Positions 42,908 through 52,135 of a stretch of 64,000 nt of DNA are shown piece by piece. The translations under genes were made by a program, and so were the position numbers. Numbering within the stretch: position 1 is the stretch's first letter; every line of letters starts with the position of its first letter. The DNA is from Lachnospiraceae bacterium (GTDB taxonomy: Bacteria > Bacillota > Clostridia > Lachnospirales > Lachnospiraceae). The DNA lies in the NCBI GenBank assembly GCA_017427685.1, contig JAFRSH010000031.1, positions 108,112 through 172,111 on the forward strand. The letters run 5' to 3'. Under the pieces are notes generated by a model that saw only the letters and a program-made list of their open reading frames with translations, was not told the origin of the DNA and did not search any database.

Positions 42908-44257
42908 ATGTCAAAAGTTACATTTCGCGGAGGTGTACATCCCTACGAAGGGAAGGAACTGACAGAGAATAAAGAAGCGATCCCTTTTATACCCAAGGGA
43001 GATCTTGTGTTCCCCATGTCACAGCATATCGGTGCACCCGCAAAGCCTATCGTTGAGACAGGACAGCGCGTTCTTATGGGACAGACGATCGCCGAAGCCG
43101 GCGGTTTCGTTTCGTCTCCCATCGCGAGCTCGGTTTCCGGATATGTTAAGGAGATCAAGCCTGTCCTCACTGTGTCGGGTGCCATGGTGCCCGCGATCGT
43201 GATCGAGAACGACGGACTTTATGAGGCAGTTGAAGGCCTCGGAGAGGACAGAGACTATCGCGAGCTCTCGCGTCAGGAGATCAGGGACATCATCAGAGAT
43301 GCCGGTATCGTCGGAATGGGCGGCGCCGGATTCCCCACGTTCATCAAGCTTTCTCCCAAGAACGATGCGGCTATCGATACGATCATCGTGAACGGTTCGG
43401 AGTGTGAGCCTTACCTCACGTCCGATTATCGTGTTATGCTTCAGGAAGGCGACAGACTTGTCGGAGGTCTCAAGATCATCCTTTCTCTCTTTGACAACGC
43501 CCGCGGCGTGATCGCGATCGAGGACAACAAGCCTAAGGCTATCGAGCACATGAAGAAGCTCGTTGAGGGTGAAGACAGGATCACCGTCAAGAAGGTTAAG
43601 ACCAAGTACCCTGAGGGTGCCGAGAGGCAGCTTATCAGTGTCGTTACCGGCAGGAAGATCAACTCATCGATGCTCCCCGCAGACGCAGGATGTATCGTTG
43701 ACAATGTTGATACGGTCGTTGCCGTATATATGGCAGTCGCTAAGAGAACACCCCTTATGCGAAGGGTTGTCACCGTTTCGGGAGACGCGATCGCAGATCC
43801 CAGAAACTTCATCGTTAAGACAGGAACCAACTACAACGAGCTTATTGATGCAGCCGGCGGATTCACCGCTACTCCTGCCAAGATGATCTCGGGCGGAACG
43901 ATGATGGGAATGGCACTTTTCGATACAAACATCCCTGTTACCAAGACATCGTCGGCACTCCTTGCTTTCAAGAAGGATCCGATGGACAAGGTTCCCACAA
44001 GCCCCTGCATCAGATGCGGAAGATGTGTTGCGGCATGTCCCCAGCACCTTGTTCCCCAGATGCTCATGGATGCTGCCGAGAAATTCGACAACGCAGCCTT
44101 TGAGGCAGTCAGTGGTATGGAATGTGTTGAGTGCGGATGCTGTGCATTTGTTTGTCCTTCGGGCAGACCACTCACTCAGGCGATCAAGGAAACAAGAAGA
44201 AGCATCCTCGACGAGAGGAAGAGAGCAGCTGCTGCGGCAGCGGCAGCCAACAAATAA
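42908..44257 (+). CDS. rnfC: Rnf complex subunit RnfC
   Basis: 449 residues from ATG 42908 (AAAGAGGAGG upstream). RnfC is the NADH-binding peripheral subunit of the ion-pumping ferredoxin:NAD+ oxidoreductase. It contains an N-terminal barrel-sandwich domain (FRGGVHPYEGKE, SGYVKEI), a nucleotide- and FMN-binding region with GMGGAGFPTFIKL and NGSECEPYL, a SLBB domain, and two C-terminal 4Fe-4S motifs (CIRCGRCVAACP and CVECGCCAFVCP). The tail is Ala-rich. It heads the operon rnfCDGEAB, the order used in acetogenic clostridia. Confidence 0.97.
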   Translation: MSKVTFRGGVHPYEGKELTENKEAIPFIPKGDLVFPMSQHIGAPAKPIVETGQRVLMGQTIAEAGGFVSSPIASSVSGYVKEIKPVLTVSGAMVPAIVIENDGLYEAVEGLGEDRDYRELSRQEIRDIIRDAGIVGMGGAGFPTFIKLSPKNDAAIDTIIVNGSECEPYLTSDYRVMLQEGDRLVGGLKIILSLFDNARGVIAIEDNKPKAIEHMKKLVEGEDRITVKKVKTKYPEGAERQLISVVTGRKINSSMLPADAGCIVDNVDTVVAVYMAVAKRTPLMRRVVTVSGDAIADPRNFIVKTGTNYNELIDAAGGFTATPAKMISGGTMMGMALFDTNIPVTKTSSALLAFKKDPMDKVPTSPCIRCGRCVAACPQHLVPQMLMDAAEKFDNAAFEAVSGMECVECGCCAFVCPSGRPLTQAIKETRRSILDERKRAAAAAAAANK

Positions 44258-44290
44258 GCAATTACGATCAAAGGAGATCTACAGTATACT

Positions 44291-45295
44291 ATGAAGGATT
44301 TAGTCAACGTTTCAGCGTCACCTCATGACCGTAGCGGCAAAACGACCCGCTCGATCATGCGTGATGTCGTGATCGCACTTCTGCCCGCGAGCGCATTCGG
44401 CGTCTTCCAGTTCGGCGTCAAGGCTCTCCTGGTTCTTATCACAAGTGTGGTCAGTGCGGTAATCGCCGAGTTTTTATGGAACTACTTTATGAAGAAGCCG
44501 AAGACACCCTACGAGTGCAGCGCGGTCGTAACGGGTCTTTTGCTCGGCCTCAATTTCCCCGCTTCCGTTCCGCTTTGGATACCTGTAGTGGGAAGCGTTT
44601 TCGCCATCATCGTTGTTAAGCAGATGTATGGCGGACTCGGAAGGAATTTCATGAACCCCGCACTCGGTGCAAGATGCTTCCTTGTTATCTGCTTCGCAGG
44701 CAGGATGACCAACTTCGCCGTTGAAAAGGGCAGTGCCGTTATGAACGGTTTTGCGGGTGTCGACGGTATCTCACAGGCAACACCTCTTGCGATCATCAAG
44801 GATCTCCCCGCTACCGCGGCCGTAAGTTCGTCGGTATCTCTTTCCGACATGTTTTTCGGATTCACGGGCGGCGTGATCGGTGAGACATCTGCTCTCGCGA
44901 TCCTTATCGGAGGCCTTTACCTTGTTATCCGCAAGGTCATCTCGCTTCGTATCCCGCTCGCATACCTTATTTCGTGCGGCGCGTTCATGCTGATCTTCTC
45001 AGGTCGCGGCTTTGACTGCGAATACCTTGCAGCACAGCTTATCGGCGGCGGACTCATGCTCGGTGCATGGTTCATGGCTACGGACTACGTTACTTCACCC
45101 ATCACCCCTTGGGGACAGATCATTTACGGTATTCTCCTCGGTGTGCTGACGGGTCTTATCAGACTTTGCTCTTCGGGCGCCGAAGGTGTTTCGTTCACGA
45201 TCATCTTCTGTAACCTTCTCGTTCCGCTTATCGAGAAGCTTACAATGCCGAAGGCATTCGGTCTTGAGAAAAAGAATAAAAAGAAGGGGGCCTAA
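44291..45295 (+). CDS. rnfD: Rnf complex subunit RnfD
   Basis: 334 residues with about nine or ten membrane helices. The covalent-FMN region GISQATPLAIIKD (near residue 160) carries the Thr used for phosphodiester flavin attachment. MRDVVIALLPASAFGVFQFG at the N-terminus and the conserved MKKPKTPYECSAVVTGLL loop are typical. AAGGAG lies 15 bases before the ATG, an unusually long spacing. It forms part of the ion-translocating core. It ends 3 bases before rnfG. Confidence 0.96.
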   Translation: MKDLVNVSASPHDRSGKTTRSIMRDVVIALLPASAFGVFQFGVKALLVLITSVVSAVIAEFLWNYFMKKPKTPYECSAVVTGLLLGLNFPASVPLWIPVVGSVFAIIVVKQMYGGLGRNFMNPALGARCFLVICFAGRMTNFAVEKGSAVMNGFAGVDGISQATPLAIIKDLPATAAVSSSVSLSDMFFGFTGGVIGETSALAILIGGLYLVIRKVISLRIPLAYLISCGAFMLIFSGRGFDCEYLAAQLIGGGLMLGAWFMATDYVTSPITPWGQIIYGILLGVLTGLIRLCSSGAEGVSFTIIFCNLLVPLIEKLTMPKAFGLEKKNKKKGA

Positions 45296-45298
45296 GGT

Positions 45299-45919
45299 AT
45301 GAAAATGTTTAAAGATGCCATTGTCCTCTTCCTGATCACAGTGGTTGCGGCATGCGCACTCGGCGCTGTCTATGAGATCACAAAGGGTCCCATCGAGGAA
45401 TCCAAGGTGAAAGCAAAGACAGAAGCCTATGAAAAGGTTTTCGGTGAGATACCCGATCCCGAAGGTCTTACTCCCTGCAGTATCCCCGAAGGCTTCCCGG
45501 ATCAGGAACAGTTCCCGGGTTCAAGTATTAACGAGGCACTTGTTGTTCGCGATATAGACGGCAGCTTCCTCGGAACGATACTTTCCGTTACGAATTCAAA
45601 CGGATATGGCGGAGATATCACCATTGCCATGGGCGTTTCCGCGGACGGAACACTTAAGGGGATCGAATTCCTTGAGATCAGCGAAACGGCAGGTCTCGGA
45701 ATGAGAGCAAAGGAAGAAAGCTTCCTTTCACAGTTCAGGGATGTCAAGACGAAGAGCTTTTCTCTTCCCAAGGCAAAGATCGAAGGAGAGAAAGAGATGG
45801 ACGCCGTATCAAGCGCGACCATCACTTCAAAAGCTGTTAACAGAGCGGTAAATGCAGGTCTTCTTGCGGCCGCACAGATCAGGAATACATATCAGGCGAT
45901 CCTTATCGCCGAATATTAA
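45299..45919 (+). CDS. rnfG: Rnf complex subunit RnfG
   Basis: 206 residues. A single N-terminal membrane helix (about 8-28) anchors an extracytoplasmic FMN-binding domain. The flavinylation motif is seen as VSSATITSKAVN near residue 175, where the final Thr of the S-S-A-T-I-T segment should carry FMN. GYGGDITIAMGV and ISETAGLGMRAKE are family features. It passes electrons between RnfD and the rest of the complex on the outer side. A separate ApbE flavin transferase gene is not in the window. Confidence 0.95.
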   Translation: MKMFKDAIVLFLITVVAACALGAVYEITKGPIEESKVKAKTEAYEKVFGEIPDPEGLTPCSIPEGFPDQEQFPGSSINEALVVRDIDGSFLGTILSVTNSNGYGGDITIAMGVSADGTLKGIEFLEISETAGLGMRAKEESFLSQFRDVKTKSFSLPKAKIEGEKEMDAVSSATITSKAVNRAVNAGLLAAAQIRNTYQAILIAEY

Positions 45920-45929
45920 GGAGGCCGTT

Positions 45930-46745
45930 ATGAATAAATATCTTGAACGCTTATATAACGGCATTATAAAAGAAAATCCCACGCTCGTGCTGATGCTCGG
46001 TATGTGTCCGACACTTGCGGTTACTACATCCGGATCGAACGGACTCGGAATGGGACTTTCGACAACGGCCGTGCTTGTCATGTCAAATCTTATGATCTCC
46101 GCGCTTCGCAAGATCATACCCGATAAGGTCAGAATGCCCGCATTCATCGTCATCGTTGCGTCGTTCGTTACGATCGTCGATCTGCTCATCCAGGGCTTCC
46201 TGCCCGCACTCAACGATTCACTCGGTATCTACATCCCTCTGATCGTTGTTAACTGCATTATCCTCGGTCGTGCCGAGGCATATGCGAGCAAAAACCCCGT
46301 CGGTGTTTCGATATTCGACGGTATCGGCATGGGACTCGGATTCACCGCGGCCCTTACGATACTCGGAACGATCAGAGAGCTTATCGGTGCCGGAACCGTG
46401 TTCGGATTTCAGGTTATGCCCGATGCCTACGAGCCTTTCTCAATCTTTATCATGGCTCCCGGCGCGTTCTTTGTGCTTGCGATCCTTACAGGTATCCAGA
46501 ACAGACTGAAGCTTAAGAGCGCCACAAACGGTGACGCTAAAGAAGAGTCAACACTCGCATGTGGCGGAAAGTGTGACGAATGTGTCGGCGGTGTCTGCGC
46601 TGCCAACCGTTCCCTCCTCGCCATCGATGCCGACGACAAAAAAGCATCGCAGGGCGAGAATATCGCGAGCCGCTTAAAGGCGTTCCCCGAAGGTACGGAT
46701 AAGGGAGACGCTTCCGATAAATCCAAGGGAGGTGACCGCGCATGA
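45930..46745 (+). CDS. rnfE: Rnf complex subunit RnfE with Cys-rich C-terminal extension
   Basis: 271 residues from ATG 45930 (TAAGGAGG upstream). Residues 1-195 are the usual six-helix RnfE core (GIIKENPTLVLMLGMCPTLA, SLGIYIPLIVVNCIILGRAEA), which forms the membrane iron site with RnfA. Typical RnfE is 200-230 residues. Here a 70-residue hydrophilic tail follows, containing CGGKCDECVGGVC (four Cys, spacing x3, x2, x4) and an Asp/Lys-rich end. The tail might bind a metal or iron-sulfur cluster. It overlaps rnfA by 4 bases. Confidence 0.95.
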   Translation: MNKYLERLYNGIIKENPTLVLMLGMCPTLAVTTSGSNGLGMGLSTTAVLVMSNLMISALRKIIPDKVRMPAFIVIVASFVTIVDLLIQGFLPALNDSLGIYIPLIVVNCIILGRAEAYASKNPVGVSIFDGIGMGLGFTAALTILGTIRELIGAGTVFGFQVMPDAYEPFSIFIMAPGAFFVLAILTGIQNRLKLKSATNGDAKEESTLACGGKCDECVGGVCAANRSLLAIDADDKKASQGENIASRLKAFPEGTDKGDASDKSKGGDRA

Positions 46746-47326
46746 GCACCATTAAAGAATTGATCCTCCTTTTTGTGGGAGCTGCATTTGTTAACAACGT
46801 TGTTCTCAGTCAGTTCCTCGGTATCTGCCCCTTCCTCGGTGTTTCGAAGAAGACCAACACCGCACTCGGTATGGGTACCGCAGTTATCTTCGTTGTAACG
46901 GCATCATCGGCTGTTGCCAGCCTGTTACATAACTATGTGCTTGTTCCTGCGGGACTTGCGTATATGGACACTATCGTGTTTATCGCCGTTATCGCGGCAC
47001 TTGTACAGCTCGTTGAGATGATCCTCAAGAAGTTCATCCCTTCGCTTTACAAGGCACTCGGTGTTTATCTTCCCCTGATCACGACCAACTGCTGTGTTCT
47101 CGGTGTTGCACTCATAAACGTCAGCAAGGAGTACGACCTTGGCCGAAGCGTAGTGAATGCATTCGGTACGTCGGCAGGCTTCTGTGTAGCGATCGTTCTG
47201 CTCGCCGGAGTACGTGAAAGGATCGAGGGTAATGAGATCCCTCATACGATGAAGGGTTCACCCATTCTTCTTGTGACCGCAGGTCTTATGGCTATCGCCT
47301 TCTGCGGATTCGCCGGTCTTATTTAA
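46742..47326 (+). CDS. rnfA: Rnf complex subunit RnfA
   Basis: 194 residues, six membrane helices. LLFVGAAFVNNVVLSQFLGICPFLGVSKK at the start (conserved Cys in the first half of the pseudo-symmetric core) and LGVYLPLITTNCCVLGVALIN in the second half are the paired motifs that hold an iron cofactor with RnfE; both are quoted here only as landmarks. The length equals the family norm. It begins within the rnfE stop (ATGA) and is followed after 12 bases by rnfB. Confidence 0.97.
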   Translation: MSTIKELILLFVGAAFVNNVVLSQFLGICPFLGVSKKTNTALGMGTAVIFVVTASSAVASLLHNYVLVPAGLAYMDTIVFIAVIAALVQLVEMILKKFIPSLYKALGVYLPLITTNCCVLGVALINVSKEYDLGRSVVNAFGTSAGFCVAIVLLAGVRERIEGNEIPHTMKGSPILLVTAGLMAIAFCGFAGLI

Positions 47327-47338
47327 GGGGGTTATGAG

Positions 47339-48154
47339 ATGTTTAGCACAGTTCTTTTGGATTTCAGTCTGAACGGCGTCCTCGTTGCTGCGGGAGTAGT
47401 CGGAGCTACCGGTCTTGTCATCGGTATCCTTCTGTGTATCGCAGCAAAGAAGCTTGCGGTCAAGACTGATGAAAGAGTTGAAAAGGTCAGAGGATGTCTG
47501 CCCGGAAGTAACTGCGGAGGCTGCGGTTTTACAGGCTGTGATGCCTGTGCCGAGGCCATCGTCTCCGGTGCGGCTCCTGTGAATGCATGTACGGCAGGCG
47601 GTGATTCGGCCGCTATCGCTGAGGTTCTCGGAACCGAAGCGGTGGCATCGGTTAAGAAGGTCGCTTTTGTAAAGTGCTCCGGCACATGTGATAAAGTCAC
47701 ATTCAAGTATCGCTACAACGGTATCTCGGATTGCCGCAAGCTCGCGCTGATCCCGGGACACGGCGAGAAGGAATGCTCTTTCGGATGCATGGGCTACGGT
47801 TCGTGTGTTTCGGTTTGTAAGTTCGGGGCCATAAGCATTAAAGACGGCGTAGCGTTCGTTGATAAAGAAAAGTGTGTAGGCTGTGGTGCATGCGCGAAGG
47901 TCTGCCCCAATCACCTTATTGAGCTGAGACCTTACGAGTCATGGTACGGTGTTGCCTGCAGCTCTCATGAAAAGGGCAAGGCAGTCAAGGACAAGTGTAC
48001 CGCCGGATGTATCGGATGCGGTATCTGCGCGAAGTTCTGCCCGATCGATGCGATCACTGTAACAGATAATGTCGCACACATAGATCAGGACAAGTGTGTG
48101 GGTTGCGGAACATGTCAGGAGAAGTGCCCGCAGAAGGTAGTGAAGATACTGTAA
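47339..48154 (+). CDS. rnfB: Rnf complex subunit RnfB, polyferredoxin
   Basis: 271 residues. An N-terminal membrane helix (about 10-33) is followed by the 4Fe-4S domain with CLPGSNCGGCGFTGC (Cys-x3-type motif) and CVSVC/CMGYGSC, then three further ferredoxin-type clusters (CVGCGACAKVCP, CIGCGICAKFCP and CVGCGTCQEKCP). It is the likely entry point for electrons from reduced ferredoxin. It is last in the operon; no clear terminator follows before the DUF1292 gene, only a short leader. Confidence 0.97.
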   Translation: MFSTVLLDFSLNGVLVAAGVVGATGLVIGILLCIAAKKLAVKTDERVEKVRGCLPGSNCGGCGFTGCDACAEAIVSGAAPVNACTAGGDSAAIAEVLGTEAVASVKKVAFVKCSGTCDKVTFKYRYNGISDCRKLALIPGHGEKECSFGCMGYGSCVSVCKFGAISIKDGVAFVDKEKCVGCGACAKVCPNHLIELRPYESWYGVACSSHEKGKAVKDKCTAGCIGCGICAKFCPIDAITVTDNVAHIDQDKCVGCGTCQEKCPQKVVKIL

Positions 48155-48250
48155 GGAAACGCTTGCTTTTCACCGGGATTAACAGTATAGTATCCTCATG
48201 ATCGGTTTAACGTAAACATGTATTGATAATTGTTTAACAGAGGAGGCAAA

Positions 48251-48601
48251 ATGGCAGATTCTAACAAAAAAGGTTTACCCGAAGACGCATCGGTAGATGA
48301 GACAGAGGGTCTCGGTCAGATCGTTCTCACACTTGAGGATGACACGGAATTAACCTGCGATATCATCGCAACCTATCCCTGCACGAACGGCAACTCCTAC
48401 ATCGCTCTGCTTCCCGTTGATGCGGAGGGTGACGAGGACAGCGATTTCTACCTCTACAGGTACACCGTTGATGACGACGGTGAGATCGTGCTCGGTGACA
48501 TCGACAGCGAGGAAGAGTTCGATGAGGCTTCCGAAGCTTTTGATGAGCTTATGGACGAGATGGAATACGACGAGATGTTTGATGACGAAGAAGGAGAATG
48601 A
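48251..48601 (+). CDS. DUF1292 family acidic protein
   Basis: 116 residues from ATG 48251 (AGGAGGCAAA upstream). Highly acidic. The DUF1292 core is visible as GQIVLTLEDDTELTCDIIATY and YIALLPVDAEGDEDSDFYLYRY, with a Glu/Asp-rich C-terminus. Function is unknown for the family; it is often near the Holliday-junction resolvase YrrK and YrzL in Firmicutes, which are absent here. The stop lies 4 bases from the stop of the convergent helicase gene. Confidence 0.85.
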   Translation: MADSNKKGLPEDASVDETEGLGQIVLTLEDDTELTCDIIATYPCTNGNSYIALLPVDAEGDEDSDFYLYRYTVDDDGEIVLGDIDSEEEFDEASEAFDELMDEMEYDEMFDDEEGE

Positions 48602-48605
48602 TCCT

Positions 48606-50414
48606 TTAATCCGACATTTCACCAATGAAACGTGAGGGCGCTGCGGGTCTGCCGCAGTGCTCTTTTGCATACAGGACGTAAAGCTCCCTCGCGGCGCGGG
48701 TGAGCGCGACGTAGAACATACGCCTTTCTTCTTCAAGGTTGTCTCTCGCGAGAGCGCGGGCGGAGGGTACGGTCCCTTCGACAGCATCGATGATCATGAC
48801 GGTATCGAACTCGAGTCCCTTGGCGGAATGGAAGCTGAGGAATCTGATCCCGCTTTTGGGGTCATCCGGGTTGTTGTTCTCGGCACTTCTTTTAATGCTT
48901 ATATGCTCGCACCAGTCCGCGTAGGTGGCATGACCCCTTGCGTCCTCCTCGAGGATGTCGAGGATGGGGTAGAGGTCGAGACCTTCGGTCGCGTGCGAAG
49001 CCGAGTATTCCTTTATGTATCTGTCCAGACCGATCTTCTTGCGCAGGTACTTGATGCATGAGAAAGGATCGAGCCCGTTCATCATTCTGAGCTCCCTCGA
49101 AAGCTCAACGAGCGCGCGCCTCGAAGCGGGAGGGAAGCCCGAGATATCGGGACTCAGCAGGTTTGTTCGCTGTGAAGTGAAGAGGCTTCTTTGGATACCC
49201 CTTTCCGGAACGTTTATGACCGAAAGGGCGGCGTCTCTCGGGATATCTCCGCGTGATGCCGCAAGATACGAAAGAACGATCCTTCCGGGAAGCGTTTCGT
49301 AGATATCGTTGCGGCGCGTCTTGCCGTTAAAGGGGAGACTTTCGGCGGTAAACATGGAAACAAGAGGTCCGGGTTGGTAATTGTTCCTGTAGAGTATGGC
49401 GATCGATGAAGGATCGACGCCTTTTTTTATTGCCTTCACGCAGGTATCGACAACGAACCTGTACTCATCGGATGTTTTGGCAAAGGCCTTTACGGTCATA
49501 TTCCCTGTTCCGACCTTTGAGAAGAGGTCTTTTTTAAATCTGTTACGGTTAAAAGAGATGAGCTTTGAAGAGTGTTCGACTATGCTCTTCGGGCAGCGGT
49601 GGTTTTCGGGAAGCATCACAAGAGGAGCGCCTTCGTGATCTTCGAGGAAGCGCTTCATGAGAGTCGGATCGGCACCGCGGAAGCGGTAGATCGCCTGGTC
49701 GTCATCACCGACCGCGAAGATATTCGCCTCGGGAGACTCGAGCAATCTGATCGTTTCGTATTGGAGAAGGTTGATATCCTGAAACTCGTCGATAAGTATG
49801 TATCGGAAAGTATCCGAGAGTTCTTCCCTGATGTCGGGTCTTTTGGTCAGAAGACCGTAAGTAAGCGAGAGAATATCGTCAAAGTCGATATTCCCCGAGT
49901 TCCGGAGTCGCCCGTTATAAGCCACAAGGATCCTGTTGAACTCGGCGATCCCGCACGATGAAGGAGAGAATGCGGTTTCCTCGAGGAAGGTGTTCTTGTA
50001 GAGGGCGATGTCTTTGGATACGGAGTCAACAACTTCGTTTCCGGCCCTGAAGCCGGGAATACTATCCTCAATAGCACTTTTTACAACATCCTTGCGGGAA
50101 TTGTCGGTGATAAGATCCGAGGATTCAAACGGACAGTAGTTTCTGAGTATCCTAAAGAAGAAAGAATGGAAAGTTGCGAATGTGACCGAAGCGCCTTCGG
50201 GACACATCTTGAAAAATCTGTCGCGCATTTCGAGCGCCGCTGCACGCGTATATGTGATAACAAGGATATTTCCTGCGGGGATAGCCTCATGTTCTATCAG
50301 GTTCTTGACCCGCATCGTTATGACAGTCGTCTTGCCGGACCCGGGTCCGGCAAGAACGAGCATAGGTCCTTGTGTGTGACTTACCGCCTGCTTCTGCTCT
50401 TTTGATAAAAGCAT
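48606..50414 (-). CDS. UvrD/PcrA-like superfamily 1 DNA helicase
   Basis: 602 residues, shorter than PcrA (about 720-750), mainly through a reduced 2B region and lack of the C-terminal tail. Motif I LAGPGSGKTTVI (about 17-28), motif Ia TYTRAAALEMRDR, motif II ILIDEFQDIN, motif III GDDDQAIYRFRGA, motif IV-V region FHSAKGLEFD and motif VI YVALTRAARELYV are all intact. It should be an ATP-dependent 3'-5' helicase for repair or plasmid replication. It is transcribed with gltX, 33 bases downstream of it. Confidence 0.92.
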   Translation of the reverse strand: MLLSKEQKQAVSHTQGPMLVLAGPGSGKTTVITMRVKNLIEHEAIPAGNILVITYTRAAALEMRDRFFKMCPEGASVTFATFHSFFFRILRNYCPFESSDLITDNSRKDVVKSAIEDSIPGFRAGNEVVDSVSKDIALYKNTFLEETAFSPSSCGIAEFNRILVAYNGRLRNSGNIDFDDILSLTYGLLTKRPDIREELSDTFRYILIDEFQDINLLQYETIRLLESPEANIFAVGDDDQAIYRFRGADPTLMKRFLEDHEGAPLVMLPENHRCPKSIVEHSSKLISFNRNRFKKDLFSKVGTGNMTVKAFAKTSDEYRFVVDTCVKAIKKGVDPSSIAILYRNNYQPGPLVSMFTAESLPFNGKTRRNDIYETLPGRIVLSYLAASRGDIPRDAALSVINVPERGIQRSLFTSQRTNLLSPDISGFPPASRRALVELSRELRMMNGLDPFSCIKYLRKKIGLDRYIKEYSASHATEGLDLYPILDILEEDARGHATYADWCEHISIKRSAENNNPDDPKSGIRFLSFHSAKGLEFDTVMIIDAVEGTVPSARALARDNLEEERRMFYVALTRAARELYVLYAKEHCGRPAAPSRFIGEMSD

Positions 50415-50447
50415 GTAAGGCTCCTTTGTTACTTGTGTGTTGTGCTG

Positions 50448-51917
50448 TTACTGCCCTGCGATAGCAGCCTTCAGCTTCTCGATACCTTTTTCGATCCTCT
50501 TGAAGGACTCCTCGGCACCGAGGATCTCGATGATCTCATAAGCACCGCCGGGAGTTGTCTGTTTGCCCGACACTGCCGTACGGAGGGGCCAGAGAGCAAC
50601 ACCGTTCTTGATCTGCTTCTCCTCAACGTAAGCGGCAACGCAGCCCTGAAGTGACTCGAGTGAAAGATCGGGAAGTGCCTTGAGCCTCGGAAGAAGGTCT
50701 GTGAGGGACTCAAGAGAGTTCTCATAGGTCGTCTTCATCTTCTTGTGGATGTACATCTCTGCGTCGTACTCGGGAAGTGCGGCGAAGAAATCGATCATCT
50801 CGGGGATGTCGCAGAGTGTCTCGATACGTGTCTTAACAAGAAGTGCGATAGCCTTGCTGTCGAAGCCCGTGCCGAGTGCTTTCTCAACGTAGGGAACGGC
50901 AAGCTTAAGGTATTTGTCGTCGTCCATGGCTTTCAGGTACTCACCGTTCATCCAGCGGAGCTTGACATTGTCAAACACTGCGGGTGACTTGCTGATCCTG
51001 TGGTAATCAAATTCCTTGGTGATCTCCTCAAGGCTCAGGATCTCGCGGTTGTCGGGACTGTTCCATCCGAGGAGAGCAACGTAATTGAGGAGTGCTTCGG
51101 GAACAAAGCCCTGCTCGATAAAGCCCTCGAGGGTAACGGTCTGTCCGCTTCTTTTGGAAAGCTTCTTGTGGTCCTCATTGGTGATGAGAGGAAGATGGAT
51201 ATAAGCGGGCTCCTCCCATCCGAAAGCCTTGTAGAGCAGTGTGTATTTGGGTGTTGACGAGAGGTACTCGTTACCTCTTACGACATGAGTGATGCCCATG
51301 AGGTGGTCGTCAACAACGTTTGCGAAGTTGTAGGTCGGGAAGCCGTCGGACTTGATGAGGATCTGGTCGTCAAGCTCGCTGTTCTCGACGGTGATAACGC
51401 CGTAGTTCTCGTCCGAGAACGAAGTCGTTCCCGAGGTCGGGATGTTCTGCCTGATAACGAAGGGCTTGCCTGCCTTGAGGTTGGCGTCTATCTCTTCTTT
51501 AGAAAGGTGGAGGCAGTGCTTGTCGTAGTGGGTAACACTCTCTTCGCCGATCGTTGTGGTAAGGCTCTCGAGACGCTCCTTGTCACAGAAGCAGTAGTAG
51601 GCCTCTCCCTTCTCCACAAGCTCAAGAGCATACTTCATGTAGAGCCCCGATTTAACACGCTCGCTCTGAACGTAGGGACCGCACCCGCCGTCCTTGTCGG
51701 GACCTTCGTCGTGGATAAGACCCACACCTGCGAGAGTACGGTAGATGATGTCGGTCGCACCTTCAACGAAGCGGCCTCTGTCCGTATCCTCGATCCTCAG
51801 GATAAAGTCTCCTCCCTCGTGCTTAGCAACGAGATATTCGTAAAGCGCCGAGCGCAGGTTACCCATGTGCATCTTTCCTGTGGGACTCGGTGCGAATCTG
51901 GTTCTGATCTTTGCCAT
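50448..51917 (-). CDS. gltX: Glutamyl-tRNA synthetase
   Basis: 489 residues from ATG 51917 (GGAAGGGGAA upstream); an in-frame TTG at 51935 would lie within the ribosome-binding region. Class I motifs are [20 protein letters not shown] (HIGH-type) and HKKLSKRSG (KMSKS-type). The zinc-region and anticodon-binding helical domains follow (residues 330-485). It charges tRNA-Glu, and probably tRNA-Gln for later amidation, as in most Gram-positive bacteria. HipA targets this enzyme in E. coli; whether the HipA-like protein at 35156 does so here is only a question. Confidence 0.95.
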   Translation of the reverse strand: MAKIRTRFAPSPTGKMHMGNLRSALYEYLVAKHEGGDFILRIEDTDRGRFVEGATDIIYRTLAGVGLIHDEGPDKDGGCGPYVQSERVKSGLYMKYALELVEKGEAYYCFCDKERLESLTTTIGEESVTHYDKHCLHLSKEEIDANLKAGKPFVIRQNIPTSGTTSFSDENYGVITVENSELDDQILIKSDGFPTYNFANVVDDHLMGITHVVRGNEYLSSTPKYTLLYKAFGWEEPAYIHLPLITNEDHKKLSKRSGQTVTLEGFIEQGFVPEALLNYVALLGWNSPDNREILSLEEITKEFDYHRISKSPAVFDNVKLRWMNGEYLKAMDDDKYLKLAVPYVEKALGTGFDSKAIALLVKTRIETLCDIPEMIDFFAALPEYDAEMYIHKKMKTTYENSLESLTDLLPRLKALPDLSLESLQGCVAAYVEEKQIKNGVALWPLRTAVSGKQTTPGGAYEIIEILGAEESFKRIEKGIEKLKAAIAGQ

Positions 51918-51949
51918 GCTAAATTCCCCTTCCAAATCGTTATTGTATC

Positions 51950-51978
51950 ATTATATACACGACGCCCCCGAAAAACAA
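51950..51978 (-). promoter_or_regulatory. Promoter of gltX
   Basis: On the minus strand TTGTTT, 17 bases, TATAAT, ending 32 bases before the start codon. Confidence 0.75.
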
Positions 51979-52058
51979 CAGCCAATCCTGTCTCCGGACG
52001 ATTCTTGCACTTCGGGATTTCGGGTGCAACAAACAGACGAGGTATCGCACAAAAATCT

Positions 52059-52087
52059 TTTACACAGCGACGCCGAAACGATATAAT
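52059..52087 (+). promoter_or_regulatory. Promoter of the lipid kinase gene
   Basis: TTTACA, 17 bases, TATAAT, 48 bases before the ATG at 52136. Between it and the gltX promoter lies a small TTGCAC/GTGCAA hairpin (about 52002-52030). Confidence 0.75.
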
Positions 52088-52135
52088 AATCAGTGGACAA
52101 AGCGGAAGTTTAACAGACAGGGAAAGGGAGACCGC

